A stretch of 64,000 nucleotides of DNA from contig OZ026624.1 in assembly GCA_964020975.1 (NCBI GenBank), forward strand, positions 33,353,350 to 33,417,349. The letters run 5' to 3'. This stretch comes from Hermodice carunculata. Its lineage: Eukaryota; Annelida; Polychaeta; Eunicida; Amphinomidae. A model generated the notes under the pieces. The model worked only from the letters and a program-made list of their open reading frames with translations, did not search any database and was not told where the DNA came from. Below are positions 47,651-59,629 of the stretch, one piece after another (position 1 is the stretch's first letter; each line of letters opens with the position of its first letter). A program made the position numbers and the translations under genes.

Positions 47651-49091
47651 TTAACAAGGATTTACACGGAGTTTATACTGTGACCTACATATCTGACCTA
47701 GTGACCTATTTTTGCTCATAACACATTTTCAAGTCACAATGAATTAACAGGTAAAATTTCATTACAAGAAGTCAAAAGTAACACAAAATTATAGTCAGGA
47801 CGTGAAAATACTGAACATTTACAAAACACGGTGACCCACATATTTGACCTGGTGACCTAGTTTTGCTTTATGGCATATTCTTAGATTAAGCTTCACATTT
47901 GTGTAAAATTTCATAAATCTCAGTAAAAGGACAAAAAAGTTATGGCCCGGACAAGATTTTGAATGGATTTCACAGTGACCTACATATTTGACCTAGTGAC
48001 CTACTCTTGCCATGTGACACAACAACTCCCCAGGTAGTATTAGAATAATAAATATGGTAGCTGTAGGTATTATAGTAAGGGAAATATGGCATGGACAAGG
48101 TTTTACATGGAGTTTACACTGTGACCTAGATATTTGACCCAGTGACCTAGTTTTGCGTCGTGACACACTTTTCGGTCACAATACATTATCAGAAAAATTT
48201 TATAACAAGAAGTCAAAATTTTTTAAGAATTACAGTTAGGACATGAAAATACTGTACATTTATGTATCACTGTGACCCAAATATTTGACCTAGTACCCTA
48301 ATTTTACTTAACGACACATTTCCATGTTAAGTTTCACATTTGTGTGAAATTTCATCAATCTAAGTAAAAGGACAAAAATGTTATGGCCCTGACAATTTTT
48401 AACATGGATTTCACATTGTGACCTAGATTTTGAACCTAAAGACCTACTTTTGCCATGCTACACTCCAACACCCCAAGAAGTATGAACATAACAAAGTTAG
48501 TAGCTGTAGGTATTATGGTATAAGAAATTTGGTGCTGACAAGGCTTTACACAGAATTTTATACTGTGACCTATATATTTGACCTGGTGACCTAATTTCCC
48601 CTCAAGACACACTTTTGGGTCAAGGTACATTATCATGTAAAATTTCATAAAAAGAGGTCCAAAAGTTAAAAAAAATTACTGTCAGGACATGAAAATTCTG
48701 TATATTTACATATCGTGGTGACCCAAATATTTAATCTAGTGACCCAGTTTTGCTTTATGACACTTTCTTAGACTAAGCTTTACATTTGTGTAACATTTCA
48801 TGACTCCAAGTAAAAGGACAAAAAAGTTATAGCCCGGACAAGATTTTTCATACATATGTATTCTGTGACCCAGATATTTGACCTAGTGACCTACTTTTGG
48901 CACACGATACACTTCTATCCTAGGAAATACAAACACATTAAATTTGGTAGCTGTGGGTGTTACGGTGTTGGAAATATGGCCCGGAGAAGCTTCGGACGGA
49001 CTGACGGACGGACGGACTGATGGACGGACGGACTAACGGACGAGGTGCAAACCTATAGTCCCCCACCAAGTGGGCGGGGGACTAAAAAGGT
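47651..49091. mobile_element. Tandem-repeat element B with three-unit higher-order array
   Basis: About nine monomers of 144-152 bp carry a GACCyAnATATTTGACCTrGTGACC box (47682, 47832, 47978, 48122, 48273, 48419, 48567, 48719, 48867). Three monomer types alternate, giving a higher-order unit near 445 bp repeated three times. The element ends with a run of GGAC units (48996-49040) and the perfect hairpin TAGTCCCCC...GGGGGACTA (49058-49084). No coding capacity. Confidence 0.75.
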
Positions 49092-50092
49092 GTATTTGGA
49101 AATATGACAAACCCAACTTTGATAAATTTAGAAATTGTCTTCGTGCAGCAGATTGGACTTCATGTTTTGCTGCTAATGATGTTGATGTCTGCTGTAATTC
49201 TTGGTCTAATTTATTTTTTTAGAAATTGCTACTCAATGTATCCCTAACAAAAGTAATGATGTTAGGCCATCTGATCTGCCGTGGTATAATTCAAGAGTTC
49301 AGTTGCTGAAACAACAGGTTAAAACAAAATATGATAAAGCTAAAAACTATGATTTTGAAACCAGATCATGGACCTCTTTCTGTCACTTCCAGAACTACTG
49401 TCAGAAACAACTAAAACTTGCTGAGGAAGAATACAATGGTAAACTTTGCTCTGACCCAAACAATCCTTCTCAGAAAATACATGTTGGTGGCGCACTGTCA
49501 AACACTTTGTGAATCGTAATTATTCTGATAATATAAAATCTCTTCTACACGAGGGCAAACATATTTTGGATGGTGCATCTGCAGCTGAAGTTTTTAATTC
49601 TTATTTTTTACAGCAATGCAACGTTGATTCTGCTAGGGCCACTCTATCTGAACCTACCACCCCCACCCCCATCTTGAGCCTTGACTCACTAACTGTTGTA
49701 GAATCTAAGGTCCTTGAAACTATATGAAGTTTAGAAACATCAAAAGCATCAGGTCCTGATGGTATCAGCGCCAAATTCATAAAAGAGGTGCTCCCTGCTA
49801 TTTCCCGTTTACTGACAAAACTGTTTAATCTCTCTCTGAATGTAAATAATTTCCCTTCTACTTGGTAGCAAGCAAATGTTTCCCCACTTCAAAAAAGGGC
49901 CTGCAAATGTGTACTATCTACAAACCTGTGTCATTGCTCAGGTGTACAGAAAATAAATATGAAAACATAGTATTCAAACATGTCTTTAACTTCTTTCGTG
50001 ATAATTTGGCGGGTTTTTTTTCTCATCAACCTGGCTTCACCCCTGGTGACTCAAGTATTAACTAACTACTACTATTCTACCATGAATTATGT

Positions 50093-50653
50093 GTGGCTAT
50101 TGATCAACAAAAAGAAATTCGTATCATTTTCCTTAACATCAGCAAGGCCTTCAACAAAGTCTGGCATTCTGTCCTATTGTTTAAATTACAAAAAGTTGGT
50201 GCCACTGGCAACCAGCTTGATTGGTTCGAAAATTACCTCAGTAATCGTTATCAACGAGTCGTAATTCATGGTCATTCATCCACCTGGGGTAAAATAAATG
50301 CAGGTGTCCCTCAGGGTTCGGTGTTAGGACCGCTTATGTGCCTTATTTACATTAATGATATTGTTGACCTTGTTTGTTCAAATATGAAAATGTTCTCTGA
50401 TGATACATCTCTTTATCTAACTGTCGATGACCATATTACTGCAGCAAACATTATAAAGTCGGACCTCCTTGATGTTCATCAGTGGTCTGAGGATTGGCTT
50501 GTGACTTCTAATGCCTTAAAAACTGATTCAATGCTTATTTCCAGGAAAGTCAACCCACCTTATCATTCTCCTATTATTTTTCAAGGTCATATTTTGGAAA
50601 ATGTAGCTCATCACAAACATCTTGGTCTTACTATACGGATTTACTTGGTCTGA
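50093..50653 (+). pseudogene. LINE reverse-transcriptase frame
   Basis: This 186-codon frame covers RT motifs A to D: IIFLNISKAFNKVWH, YLSNRYQRVVIHGHSS, GVPQGSVLGPL, FSDDTSLYL, TDSMLIS and HKHLGLTI. Motif C keeps both Asp, while motif A has Asn for the catalytic Asp, so the enzyme would be inactive. Confidence 0.85.
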
Positions 50654-50788
50654 TCACATTAGTGAAGTCTTATTTCTAACTGGTAAACTGATCAACATCA
50701 TGAAGAACTGAAATTTCTCGTTGATAGACATTCCCTTAAAACTATTTACACATCCTTTAATCGACTTATTCTTGAGTCTGGTACTCCA

Positions 50789-51178
50789 GTGTGGAGTGGT
50801 TGTACAGAATCAGACGCTGAAAGACTTGAGAATATTCAATTGCAAGCTGCTTCCATTGTAACTGGTGCAATGCATGGAACAAGCAACGCAAAACTTTATG
50901 AAGAACTTGGTTTGTCAACTTTTTCTGACCGATGGATTGCAGCTAAAGTAATTTTGATGTACAAAATAGTAAACAAGCTTGTACCCGAAGCCCTGTGTTC
51001 TATTATTATGTATCTCAGAAGGGACACACATACAGAAAGTACCCGACAACAATTTGATATCCCTCATTTTAGAGCTCGTGCTGAACTTTTTGATAAGTTA
51101 TTTTTTCCTTCTACTATCAGATTTTGGAACCAGTTGCCTCTCGATATTAGAAACTCTGCATCCCTCTCAATATTTTAA
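50789..51178 (+). pseudogene. LINE C-terminal domain frame
   Basis: 129 codons: WSGCTESDAERLENIQLQAA, GLSTFSDRW, LMYKIVNKLVPEAL and FFPSTIRFWNQLPLDIRNSA, the conserved post-RT region of CR1/Jockey-type LINEs (ending 'F.PSxIRxWNxLP'). Confidence 0.85.
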
Positions 51179-51900
51179 TTGAAAATAGCCAAACAAATTA
51201 TACAATCTATGAAATTTTCAGAATTATTCAATCTTGGAGATTTATAGCCATTCAGCATACACGTCTTTGCCTTGGCGCCAGCCTCTTAAATTTTCATTTT
51301 TTGAAAATTGGTATTAAGGATGCCCCTGCCTGTTCATGTGGTGCACCCAACGAAGGTATATGGCATTATTTCTTTTCCTGTGCGAAATATACTGTACCAC
51401 GATTGCATTTGCATACCATGGTTGTCCGGTTTGCACCATTTAGGCTACAAACTTTATTCTATGGCTCATTTGACTGGTCTCTCTAAGAAGACAGGGATAT
51501 TTCTTTAGCTATACATGACTATATTTCTGCAACTGACCCCTTTAAACCAACTGGCATTGGTTAAACTTGTGGATTTCCAAACACTAGTGATCATCTTTCG
51601 GGCTTTGGCTTCTGCTTCTCAAAATTTTTTACTGTGCTTTTCAATACACAGCAATCTTTACTTTATATTTTGATTTCCGACACGGTTCGGAGTGAATATC
51701 ATGTGCACTGTACATATTGCCTCACTATCTGTCTTGTCAGTCCTCATGTTTTCATATTTGGTTGTTGTGTGTTTCTGTATTGTCCTGTCTATTTGTCTTT
51801 CCTTCTCGCAAGAGGGATTCATATAGGCCTAGGGCATGCCCTTTTCCCAATTGCTGTGAATGATTATGTTGTGGATTTTTCCTTGTAAATTTGGCAATAA

Positions 51901-52960
51901 ATTATGTTTAAACCAAGTTACCATTGCTTCATCCCTACAAGTTTATTTTAAAATTTGCAGGAGACCTGACTCAGGTTTTTCAGGCCTGGGGGCCGGGCCG
52001 GGTTCATTCCCCGCTAGGTCTGGCTGGGCTTGGTCTGGAGGCTTAAAGGAGCACGCAGTTTATGTTCTTGGATAAATACGTAAAGTTAAGGGAATGGGGT
52101 GGCTATATATGTGAAAGGTATATATAACGTAGATTTAACTTCAGTTTGGTGACAGATCATCAAAATTGAAGGGTTCTAAAGTTAGACATAATATATTTTA
52201 CAAAATAGTTTAGTTCGCATCTGAGATCTGGACATACCCGTATCTGAATTCAAGTGTTAAGGTTGAGTAACAGTTAAGTTTCAGGAACACTATAGTTATG
52301 CCTACATAGGGTTACTGGTATCATCATGGTATGTTTCATTCAGATCATTAAAGGCGCTAATGTATCCGTGGTAATTATATGAACAATACGACGGTTTGTT
52401 GTTGGTATACTCTTTGCATGTGGTTGCTACATGAATGACAAAATAAGCTGCTGCTACTGGAACAGCTCCCGGATAGCAAACGCTTCAATAATTATTGGGC
52501 TGCCAACACTCTTAAACATAGCAACTTTTGAATGATCCCGTGTGCAGCGGCTACATTATGGAGTAGATACTTCACAGATTTGACACATTTAAAGATGGAA
52601 GTTGGGTGGCTATATATGTAAAAAGTGTGTATAATATTGGTCTGCTCTTTACCTATCAAAGGTGAGGAGGGCAATTTATGGTACATAGCGATAGAATAAA
52701 AATCATAGTAGAAGCAAACATGCAAGCACTGCTTTATATTGCTTTGTTGCCGGTTTATTTAAATTTTATACATTTTAGTTTACGTGAGTAACAGATGACA
52801 TTTTGGAGTTATTAATTTTGCACACTTTGATATGTGTAAAGTGTATGGTTGCCTGCTGACATAGTGGGCCGCTGAGTCTTTCCTGGCCCAAAATTCATGT
52901 TATGTCTGATGGTCTAGGGCAACGAGAAGGCACATATACCATGTATAAGGCTTGTGACCG
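51901..52960. other. Intergenic stretch with one dispersed repeat
   Basis: Holds the second copy (52397-52560) of the repeat seen at 41385-41560. A G/C-rich patch lies at 51975-52045. No gene recognised. Confidence 0.4.
52397..52560 (+). repeat. Dispersed repeat, copy 2
   Basis: Similar in order and sequence to 41385-41560, with many substitutions. Confidence 0.6.
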
Positions 52961-52965
52961 GTGAT

Positions 52966-53036
52966 TCATACATACATACATACATACATACATACATACA
53001 TACATACATGCATGCATGCATGCATACATACATACA

Positions 53037-53067
<31 letters not shown>
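52966..53067. repeat. (TACA)n microsatellite with (TGCA)n core
   Basis: About 22 TACA units interrupted by four TGCA units at 53009-53025. Confidence 0.97.
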
Positions 53068-53068
<1 letters not shown>

Positions 53069-53611
53069 GGGCTTTTTTGTACGGCGGTGTCTGTGTTTTT
53101 TTTAGAACAACACTTTTGTTTCCTTATGAAATTCCCTTGAGGACTACCTGCCGTGTGTCACCACTTATCTGGGGCAATGGGGGGGGGGGGGTGGTGGTGG
53201 TCTTGAATCGCAGGCCCTACTGTACATGCACATGGATGATATGCTAGTCGGCTGGAGAGTTCACTTTTTTCATCCATACTTCAGTATAACAAGACCTGGT
53301 GTCACTCTGCTCTTTAAAGGGTTTTCATTCTACATGCATATTTTTTCATACATCTTAGTAAAGGTGTGGAAATACATTTTACTTTTGTCACTTCACCAGT
53401 GAAGCAGAAATGCCTCAACTCATTCACTGCCACAGTTGTGAACGCCTTGGTGGGCGGTTTATGTGGTACTTGGTCGGTCGTTTTGTGCAGTGCGACAGTG
53501 CGACTTGCCGGGTGGGAGGGTGTCTGCCGACTGTTGATGAGAATGTTCATAACTGAAAGCGCGCTCTTTACGTGCGAATAAGAATATGCAATTTCATGGA
53601 GATTCCAGTGG

Positions 53612-53654
<43 letters not shown>
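53612..53654. repeat. (TA)n microsatellite
   Basis: About 21 TA units. Confidence 0.97.
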
Positions 53655-53655
<1 letters not shown>

Positions 53656-54264
53656 AAATTCGCTACTGGTGGTGAGTGAGTTATCATAGTCAATATCATT
53701 TCTTTTTTTCTTCATATTAAGAGGTTTAAAAAGTTGAGGCATTTTGGTAAATGGAAGAAGTATATCCTCTGTTGGGTATTGAATATAGTTGAGTGGGATA
53801 TACTTGGACATATACAGCCAGCGGGTTTAGACCCCAGTATGAGAGCCTTGTTTACCGTCGCAATGCTCCTTTCCTTTTGCTGCCTTGTTGTTTTTCTTGT
53901 TTTTTCATGTTAGTAAAAAAATGACAACAAATAACGGTTTTAATTGTATACTTCTCGTTTAAGGCTTCATGGTTTTAAGTTCAAGAGATATGGTCAATGC
54001 AAAGAGAATTTTTTATGATTTGTATAATGTATTTTGATAATAGAAAGCGGTTAGATAGTAAAATTATCATAATAGTACTTTCATGGCTTCCAGTTCGTTA
54101 CCGCATTTGTATGACCAGGACCTGATTTTTTTAATTTCTCTCGGATGTGGTTATTTAAAAGTGTATGAGAATATAAGTTAATATTATTTATACAGTTTTA
54201 CTGTGGGAAACCATCAAATCTCAAATTAGGGGGGCAACTATAAAGTATGCATCACACAAGAAAA

Positions 54265-54885
54265 AAAGAGAAACAAAATACGATAAAACAAGTGGAAACC
54301 AAATTGGGTAGTTTAGAATCCAGATTACAAATATATAATATACATATTAAGGATAAGCTAAAAAAATTGAAGAAATAAACTTAGTTTGAATAAGGAAGTT
54401 CAGCATAAAACTAATGGGGCCTGGGTAAACTGTAGAGTAAGGTGGTATGAAGAAGGAGAAAAGTCAAATAAATAGTTCTTAAACTTACAAAAAATATCAC
54501 AACAACTAAACAATAGGTCAATTGAGATTAGCAAGTGGATTAGGAACAAGTAATAAACAAGAGATCTTCAACCGGGAAGCATCTTTTTACAAAAAGTTGT
54601 ATTTTACGAGAAACTCCCCTGAAGTTAACGTGGAAGAGTTTTTACCTGATGTAGACCAAGTGCCCAAATTAGATGAAGAAGAAAAAAACCGGTTGTGAAG
54701 GGTCAGTAACAATAGAAGAAATACAAAATATAATCAAAACCTGTACAAACAATAAAGCTCCCAAAAAATATGGAATACGAATTTCAATTGGCCACACATT
54801 AAAAAAAATGTGGAATTGGCATGTTTAATTTACCCAAACGGACAACTGTCAATTTCTCAACGCCAAGATATGATAACACTGTTAC

Positions 54886-54927
<42 letters not shown>

Positions 54928-55430
54928 ATAATAAAAATTCTTACAAATCTGGAGACCGATTTCTCTATTGAATACAGATTACAAATTAATTTGGACAGTC
55001 TTTAGGTCAGTGGATTAAAATTATATATACTAAAAATGCAAGCCAAGTTACTAATAATGGCTGGTCAACATAGCCTTTTCATATCTGCAGTGGAATGTAC
55101 CAAAGTTGGCCCCTTCCCCCTTGTATTTTCATTTTAGGTGCAGAACTCTTTGCTATAAATATCAGACAAAACCAAAACATTGACGGAATTTCAATTGGAG
55201 AAACAATTTAAAATATGCCAATATGCACATAGCACGTGTTTAACAATTAAAGCAACAAGGGATGGCCTTCTAAAGCTAATACATATATTTGAAAGCTTTC
55301 AAATATAATATGCTGGGTATTAGGGAAAATTTATTCCATCAATACCACCAGGAAGACAGCAAACCATTTGTGGGAATTGGTAAAAAGAAGGTAGATGACG
55401 TTGAGCAGTTTTGGATAGAAAAAACATGAG
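54265..55430 (+). mobile_element. L1/Tx1-like LINE fragments, rearranged
   Basis: Translations over several frames give GAWVNCRVRWYEEGEKSNK (54417), NREASFYKKLYFTRNSPEVN (about 54568), VEEFLP and EEIQNIIKTCTNNKAP (about 54718), then, beyond a long A-tract, AELFAINIRQNQNIDGISIG (about 55138) and TIKATRDGLLKLIHIFESFQ (about 55243), all in the order of an L1/Tx1-type RT. The motif-A region with the first catalytic Asp is absent, apparently deleted or replaced around the A-tract, and the usual YADDT box is garbled. It may derive from the same family as the endonuclease fragment at 47.36 kb. Confidence 0.75.
54889..54926. repeat. Poly(A) tract inside LINE remains
   Basis: About 38 A, lying between two non-adjacent RT regions. 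It could be the tail of another insertion or a replication slip. Confidence 0.95.
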
Positions 55431-55954
55431 AAAAAAAAAAGAAACGGAAGGTTCTAGGTTTCAGAAGAGAAGATTGTTAAGGAGCCAGCCAAAATTGTTA
55501 ACATTGTTCATCGGAACTACTGACTCAAAGATAATTGTCCATGGTCTTGATAGTCTCAATTGCATTGACCTTTCTGTACAAAGGTAATTATGGAACATTG
55601 CTCTCTATGCCTCATTATGAGTGTATATGAAGCTCTGCATCTTTTGATGTCAATAAAAACCGTGGAAAATTACGTGTCTATTCATAGTAAATGTACAGAT
55701 GTGGTAGTACATACAAAAACTAACAAGATGCTGGGAAGTAACGGATTACCAGTTTATTTTATAAATGTGTTTTGCAGGAAACGTTTATTTGTTTTGTTTT
55801 TTTTTTATTTGAAACGCGAGGAAACTTTCGAAATGGGAGAATTGCCCCCTCCTGCAAGAACTGTAATTATGTCGCTATTTTTTTAAATGGTGACTGATTA
55901 TAATGAAACAAGTGCACAGTGATCCAAAGGATCTATGTCCCGCGACACAATAGA

Positions 55955-57622
55955 CAGAAACAAGAGGGCTGTGTGAACAGCCCGTGCCTCAGCTGATCTT
56001 GACATTTATCACACTTGCAGCTCTATGAACTTGGGAAAGGATCAAGGGCACCATGTTCTGAGTAAGTCTGAACTTTATAAAAGAACACTTACATGTGCAA
56101 GATCAAGGTTCAAGTAGTTCTCAAGTTATAATGAAGAGTAAAATTCATGTATGTTGCACTGTGACCCCACAAACGAGGTCAAGGTCATTCATATACTCTC
56201 TCAGCATGACCTTCATACATAATAATTAACATGTGTAGCTAACTCAAAACAGATCTCAAGTTATCAAGTAAACAGTAAATTTCGTATCAGTTGTCCTGTG
56301 AATTAGCATTAGAATGCCCATTGACTTACAAAGTAATCAAAAGGAAAGCTGCATTGAACGATAAGTACCCGAATTGAAAACCCTTAAAAATCAGGAATCC
56401 AAAGCAGTGCCACCTAGTAAACAACTGTTTGACCCTTCCACAACAACGTATCCATCACATTTCAACTTAATCTGAGGAACGGTTCTGAGAACAAGTGAAA
56501 AATAGCAAAACCATACAAAAAATTCATTAAAAAATTGCAGCGCCCCCTGGTGAACAAATTGGGAACTAGGTGTCCCCGGGAGTGTCTTTGTACGATATCA
56601 AAGCAATTGGGAGAACGGGTTTGGAGAAGAACTTGAAAACGTAAATTAGCATTAGAATGCCCATTGACTTACATGGTAATCAATAGGAAGGGTGCATTTA
56701 CCGCAAAGGAGCCGAATTGAAAAAATCATTAAAAATCAGGAATCTGCAGCATTCCCACATAGTGAACAACTTTGTTTGGCCCTTCCATAAGAAACATATC
56801 CACCATGTGTAAGCTTAATCTGAGTGATGGTTCTGGAGAGGAAGTCGAAAATAGCTATAACACACAAAAATTCATAAAAATTAGAAAAAAACTGCAGCGC
56901 CACCTGGTGAACCATTTAACAACAAGGAGTCCCTAGGTGTTGTCCTGTGTGATATCAAAGCAATTGGGTGAGCAGTTTCGGAGAAGAAGATTTTTTAAGA
57001 TTTGTCCAAAAAAACAAAACCAAAAAAATTCATTAAAAATCCAAAATCACTGCAGCATGAACATTTGAACAAAACTGCTAGAAACCCACCCAAAGTACAT
57101 TGCCATCAAGTTTGAAGTTAATCTGGATAACGGTTTTGGAGAAGAAGTCGAAAATGTGAATTAGCATTAGAATGCTGATTGACTTCCATAGTAATCAATG
57201 GGAAAGCTGCATTGACCGGTAAGTACCAGAATTGAACAAAATCGTTAAAAATCAGGAATCTGCAGCATTCCCACACAGTGAACAACTTTGTTTGACCCTT
57301 CTACAAGGAACATATCCACCATGTTTCAGCTTAATCTGAGTGACGGTTCTGGAGAAGAAGTCGAAAATAGTTATACACAAAAATGGATATGTTCTTGGGC
57401 TCTGTGACCTTGAAAATATGTCAAGGTCAAAAACAATACACAGTGCACAAGCCCATGGTATGATGCATCTCTGGTATAAATTTCATTATTCTATATCTTA
57501 GGGTTCTAAAGATATGCTCCCGGACGGACGCATGGACGGACGGACGGACGGCAGGCCCCCTATCTTCACTAACTCTATGTCCTCCTGTGCCACCTTGGGT
57601 GGCGGGGGACAACAATTATAGA
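55955..57622. mobile_element. Tandem-repeat element C
   Basis: Starts AAACAAG plus the hairpin GGGCTGT-GTGA-ACAGCCC (55968-55985). Inside, units anchored on ATTAGCATTAGAATGC (56302, 56644, 57160) include ATCAAAGCAATTGGG and GGAGAAGAAGTCGAAAAT. It closes with GGACGGAC runs (57521-57550) and a hairpin GTCC...GCCACCTTGGGTGGC...GGAC at 57578-57612. No coding capacity. The layout is the same as in elements A and B. Confidence 0.7.
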
Positions 57623-58900
57623 TCATTAGTCTGTATCTGGGTTCGTTCTAAATTCGCCTAAAGGTGGTGCTGCCCATTTGGTTAATGGTTGACCACCCAC
57701 ATCTTCTGGTCACTTTCCGCGACCCTCACTTTTTCTCCCTAGATTAACATGGGGAATTAGCACATATAAATTTAACTGCTCTATATGTTGCCAAATAAGC
57801 TTTAAACCTTCATTTTATCACACCTGGGTGTTTTTGAAAGATAATATGTACTTCAGGTCGATTAAAAGATGATAATTCCAAAAATCGTCCTCATATGCAG
57901 GGTAAAACTTTTAGGTTCACTGTAATGTAATGGGCTCTGCTGACCCACCTGACCTTAAATGGCATGGGTAGCTGGGTGTCACAAAGGTGCATCATGGGAA
58001 AAAAGGATTTGTGTCAAATCTGAACAACCCAGATCACCCCTATTGGTTTAAGTAGTTATGCCAATAAAATCACAATTTGTGTTTTTTGCGAGACGATTGC
58101 AAATGTATCAGATAAGGTTATAAAAGTTATTAACCAACACAGATAAAGAACATGTTGGTTGTATGGCTCGAATGATGAAATATATTTTTGAATACGCAGA
58201 AACGTAAAGGTAACCTAGGGATTGGACAATTCTTGGTTTTGAAAAAGTCTTTGAGATATGGTAGAATAGATGTGTATGCGTATTGTGTTTAAAAAATAAT
58301 AATTTCGGAGATTTTCTGAAACAAATTAGTATATTTACACAAAGCAATTTTTGTCATTGTGGTTCTCGTCTGTTGTTGACAATATGGCTGAAAATATACA
58401 TAACTGCTGGCGTATTAAGCGTAAAACCGAGGAAAGATTCAAGCACACACTGGCCAAATAGTGAATAAATTATCTAGTAACTTTCTTGTGCTAGAGGTAG
58501 AAAATGCATATCAAGTTTGCACTTCAGTAATAAGAAAAAAAGAGGACAAAGAATCAAAACATCAAATTCAATTTCCAAAACTAAGCACAAATCACACAAA
58601 CATTATTCTTAAAAAACCATAATGATTTCATAATACATATTAGTGTTTAAAGTTTTAAATAATATTACATGTATATATTTTCTAAGCGCTTCAAACATAA
58701 AAGAGGACCAAACAATTTAGCACTAGGGGGCGCATGTATGAAAAGAAATCAAGATATCCCCATACGCATACAGTGCTGATCTTATTTTAAACAGTCCGCC
58801 ATGCGTTGAATGGAACAAGATGGGTTTGGTGCAGTTGCAGGACCAAAATTGAATTTATGGAAAACTGAGGGCCTTCAGCGGAGCATTGGACTAAAGATCC
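57623..58900. other. Intergenic stretch
   Basis: No gene recognised. A CTCF-consensus-like string GCACTAGGGGGCGC lies at 58720-58733. Confidence 0.4.
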
Positions 58901-58928
58901 TCAGAAAAAACTTTGGGCTTACATTGAA

Positions 58929-58978
<50 letters not shown>

Positions 58979-59082
58979 CGACGACGATGACGATGATGAT
59001 GTATTAAAAAAAAGAAGAATATGAAAAAAACAGGAAGAGGAGGAGGAGGAGGGGAGTAGAAGAAGAAGAAGAAGAAGAAGAA
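58929..59082. repeat. (GAT)n and (GAA/GGA)n microsatellites
   Basis: About 17 GAT units with some GAC (58929-59000), then AGG and GAA runs (59034-59082). Confidence 0.95.
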
Positions 59083-59138
59083 TTTAATAACCTCCGTATA
59101 TTGGAGAGTAAAACACACATAAATTGACACATCGCAAT

Positions 59139-59141
<3 letters not shown>

Positions 59142-59208
<67 letters not shown>
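59142..59208. repeat. (TA)n microsatellite
   Basis: About 32 TA units. Confidence 0.97.
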
Positions 59209-59213
<5 letters not shown>

Positions 59214-59629
59214 ACTGATAAGTCGAAATTAAAATATACACATTGACACATCAAGATCCGACACAATAAACCCCACCATACAGCATGGTCACGGTTAAAA
59301 GTACAGATACACAAACACATTAACTACATTATATCATACTTGGATCTAAGAATTTAAAAGCAGCCCAAAAGGTTTAATATTATTGATGTTGTGGTTAGGT
59401 CCTTTGCCTAAGTGGGACGACGCAAAATGCAGAGCAGGGAGCAGGGTGCCCTATCCCATATTGAGTGAGAAGACCCGAACCAAAGTAGATAGTCCTACAT
59501 TGTGTGTGTGTGTGTATATACATATTAACTTTTATTGTCACCCAGCCTGGGTCCATAAGTGCACACATTTGTTAAAAATGTACATACATTTGTTCTCTTA
59601 GCTTACAACTGAAAGAAACAGATGCTCCC

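Larger units (their letters stand above)
45400..51900 (+). mobile_element. CR1/Jockey-type LINE split by about 3 kb of repeat elements
   Basis: The endonuclease part lies at 45430-46037: HANVRSLSNDKF, EFDIISLSKTF, NGYHDVIRHERSGA, VVYRPPNS, IILSGDLNSDFN and EPTRVTEYSATCLDQIISN. The next part resumes at about 49090 (RAADWTSCFAANDVDVCCN). It continues through SGPDGISAKFIKE and the RT at 50093-50653 (GVPQGSVLGPLMCLIYINDI, FSDDTSLYLTVDDH), a C-terminal segment to about 51178, a CSCGAPNEG...HYFFSC block at 51330 and a 3' UTR to AATAAA at 51897. RT motif A reads FLNISKAFNKVWH where FLDISKAFDKVWH is usual, so the catalytic Asp is an Asn. Several frame breaks occur. It looked near full length before the insertion. 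Confidence 0.85.
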
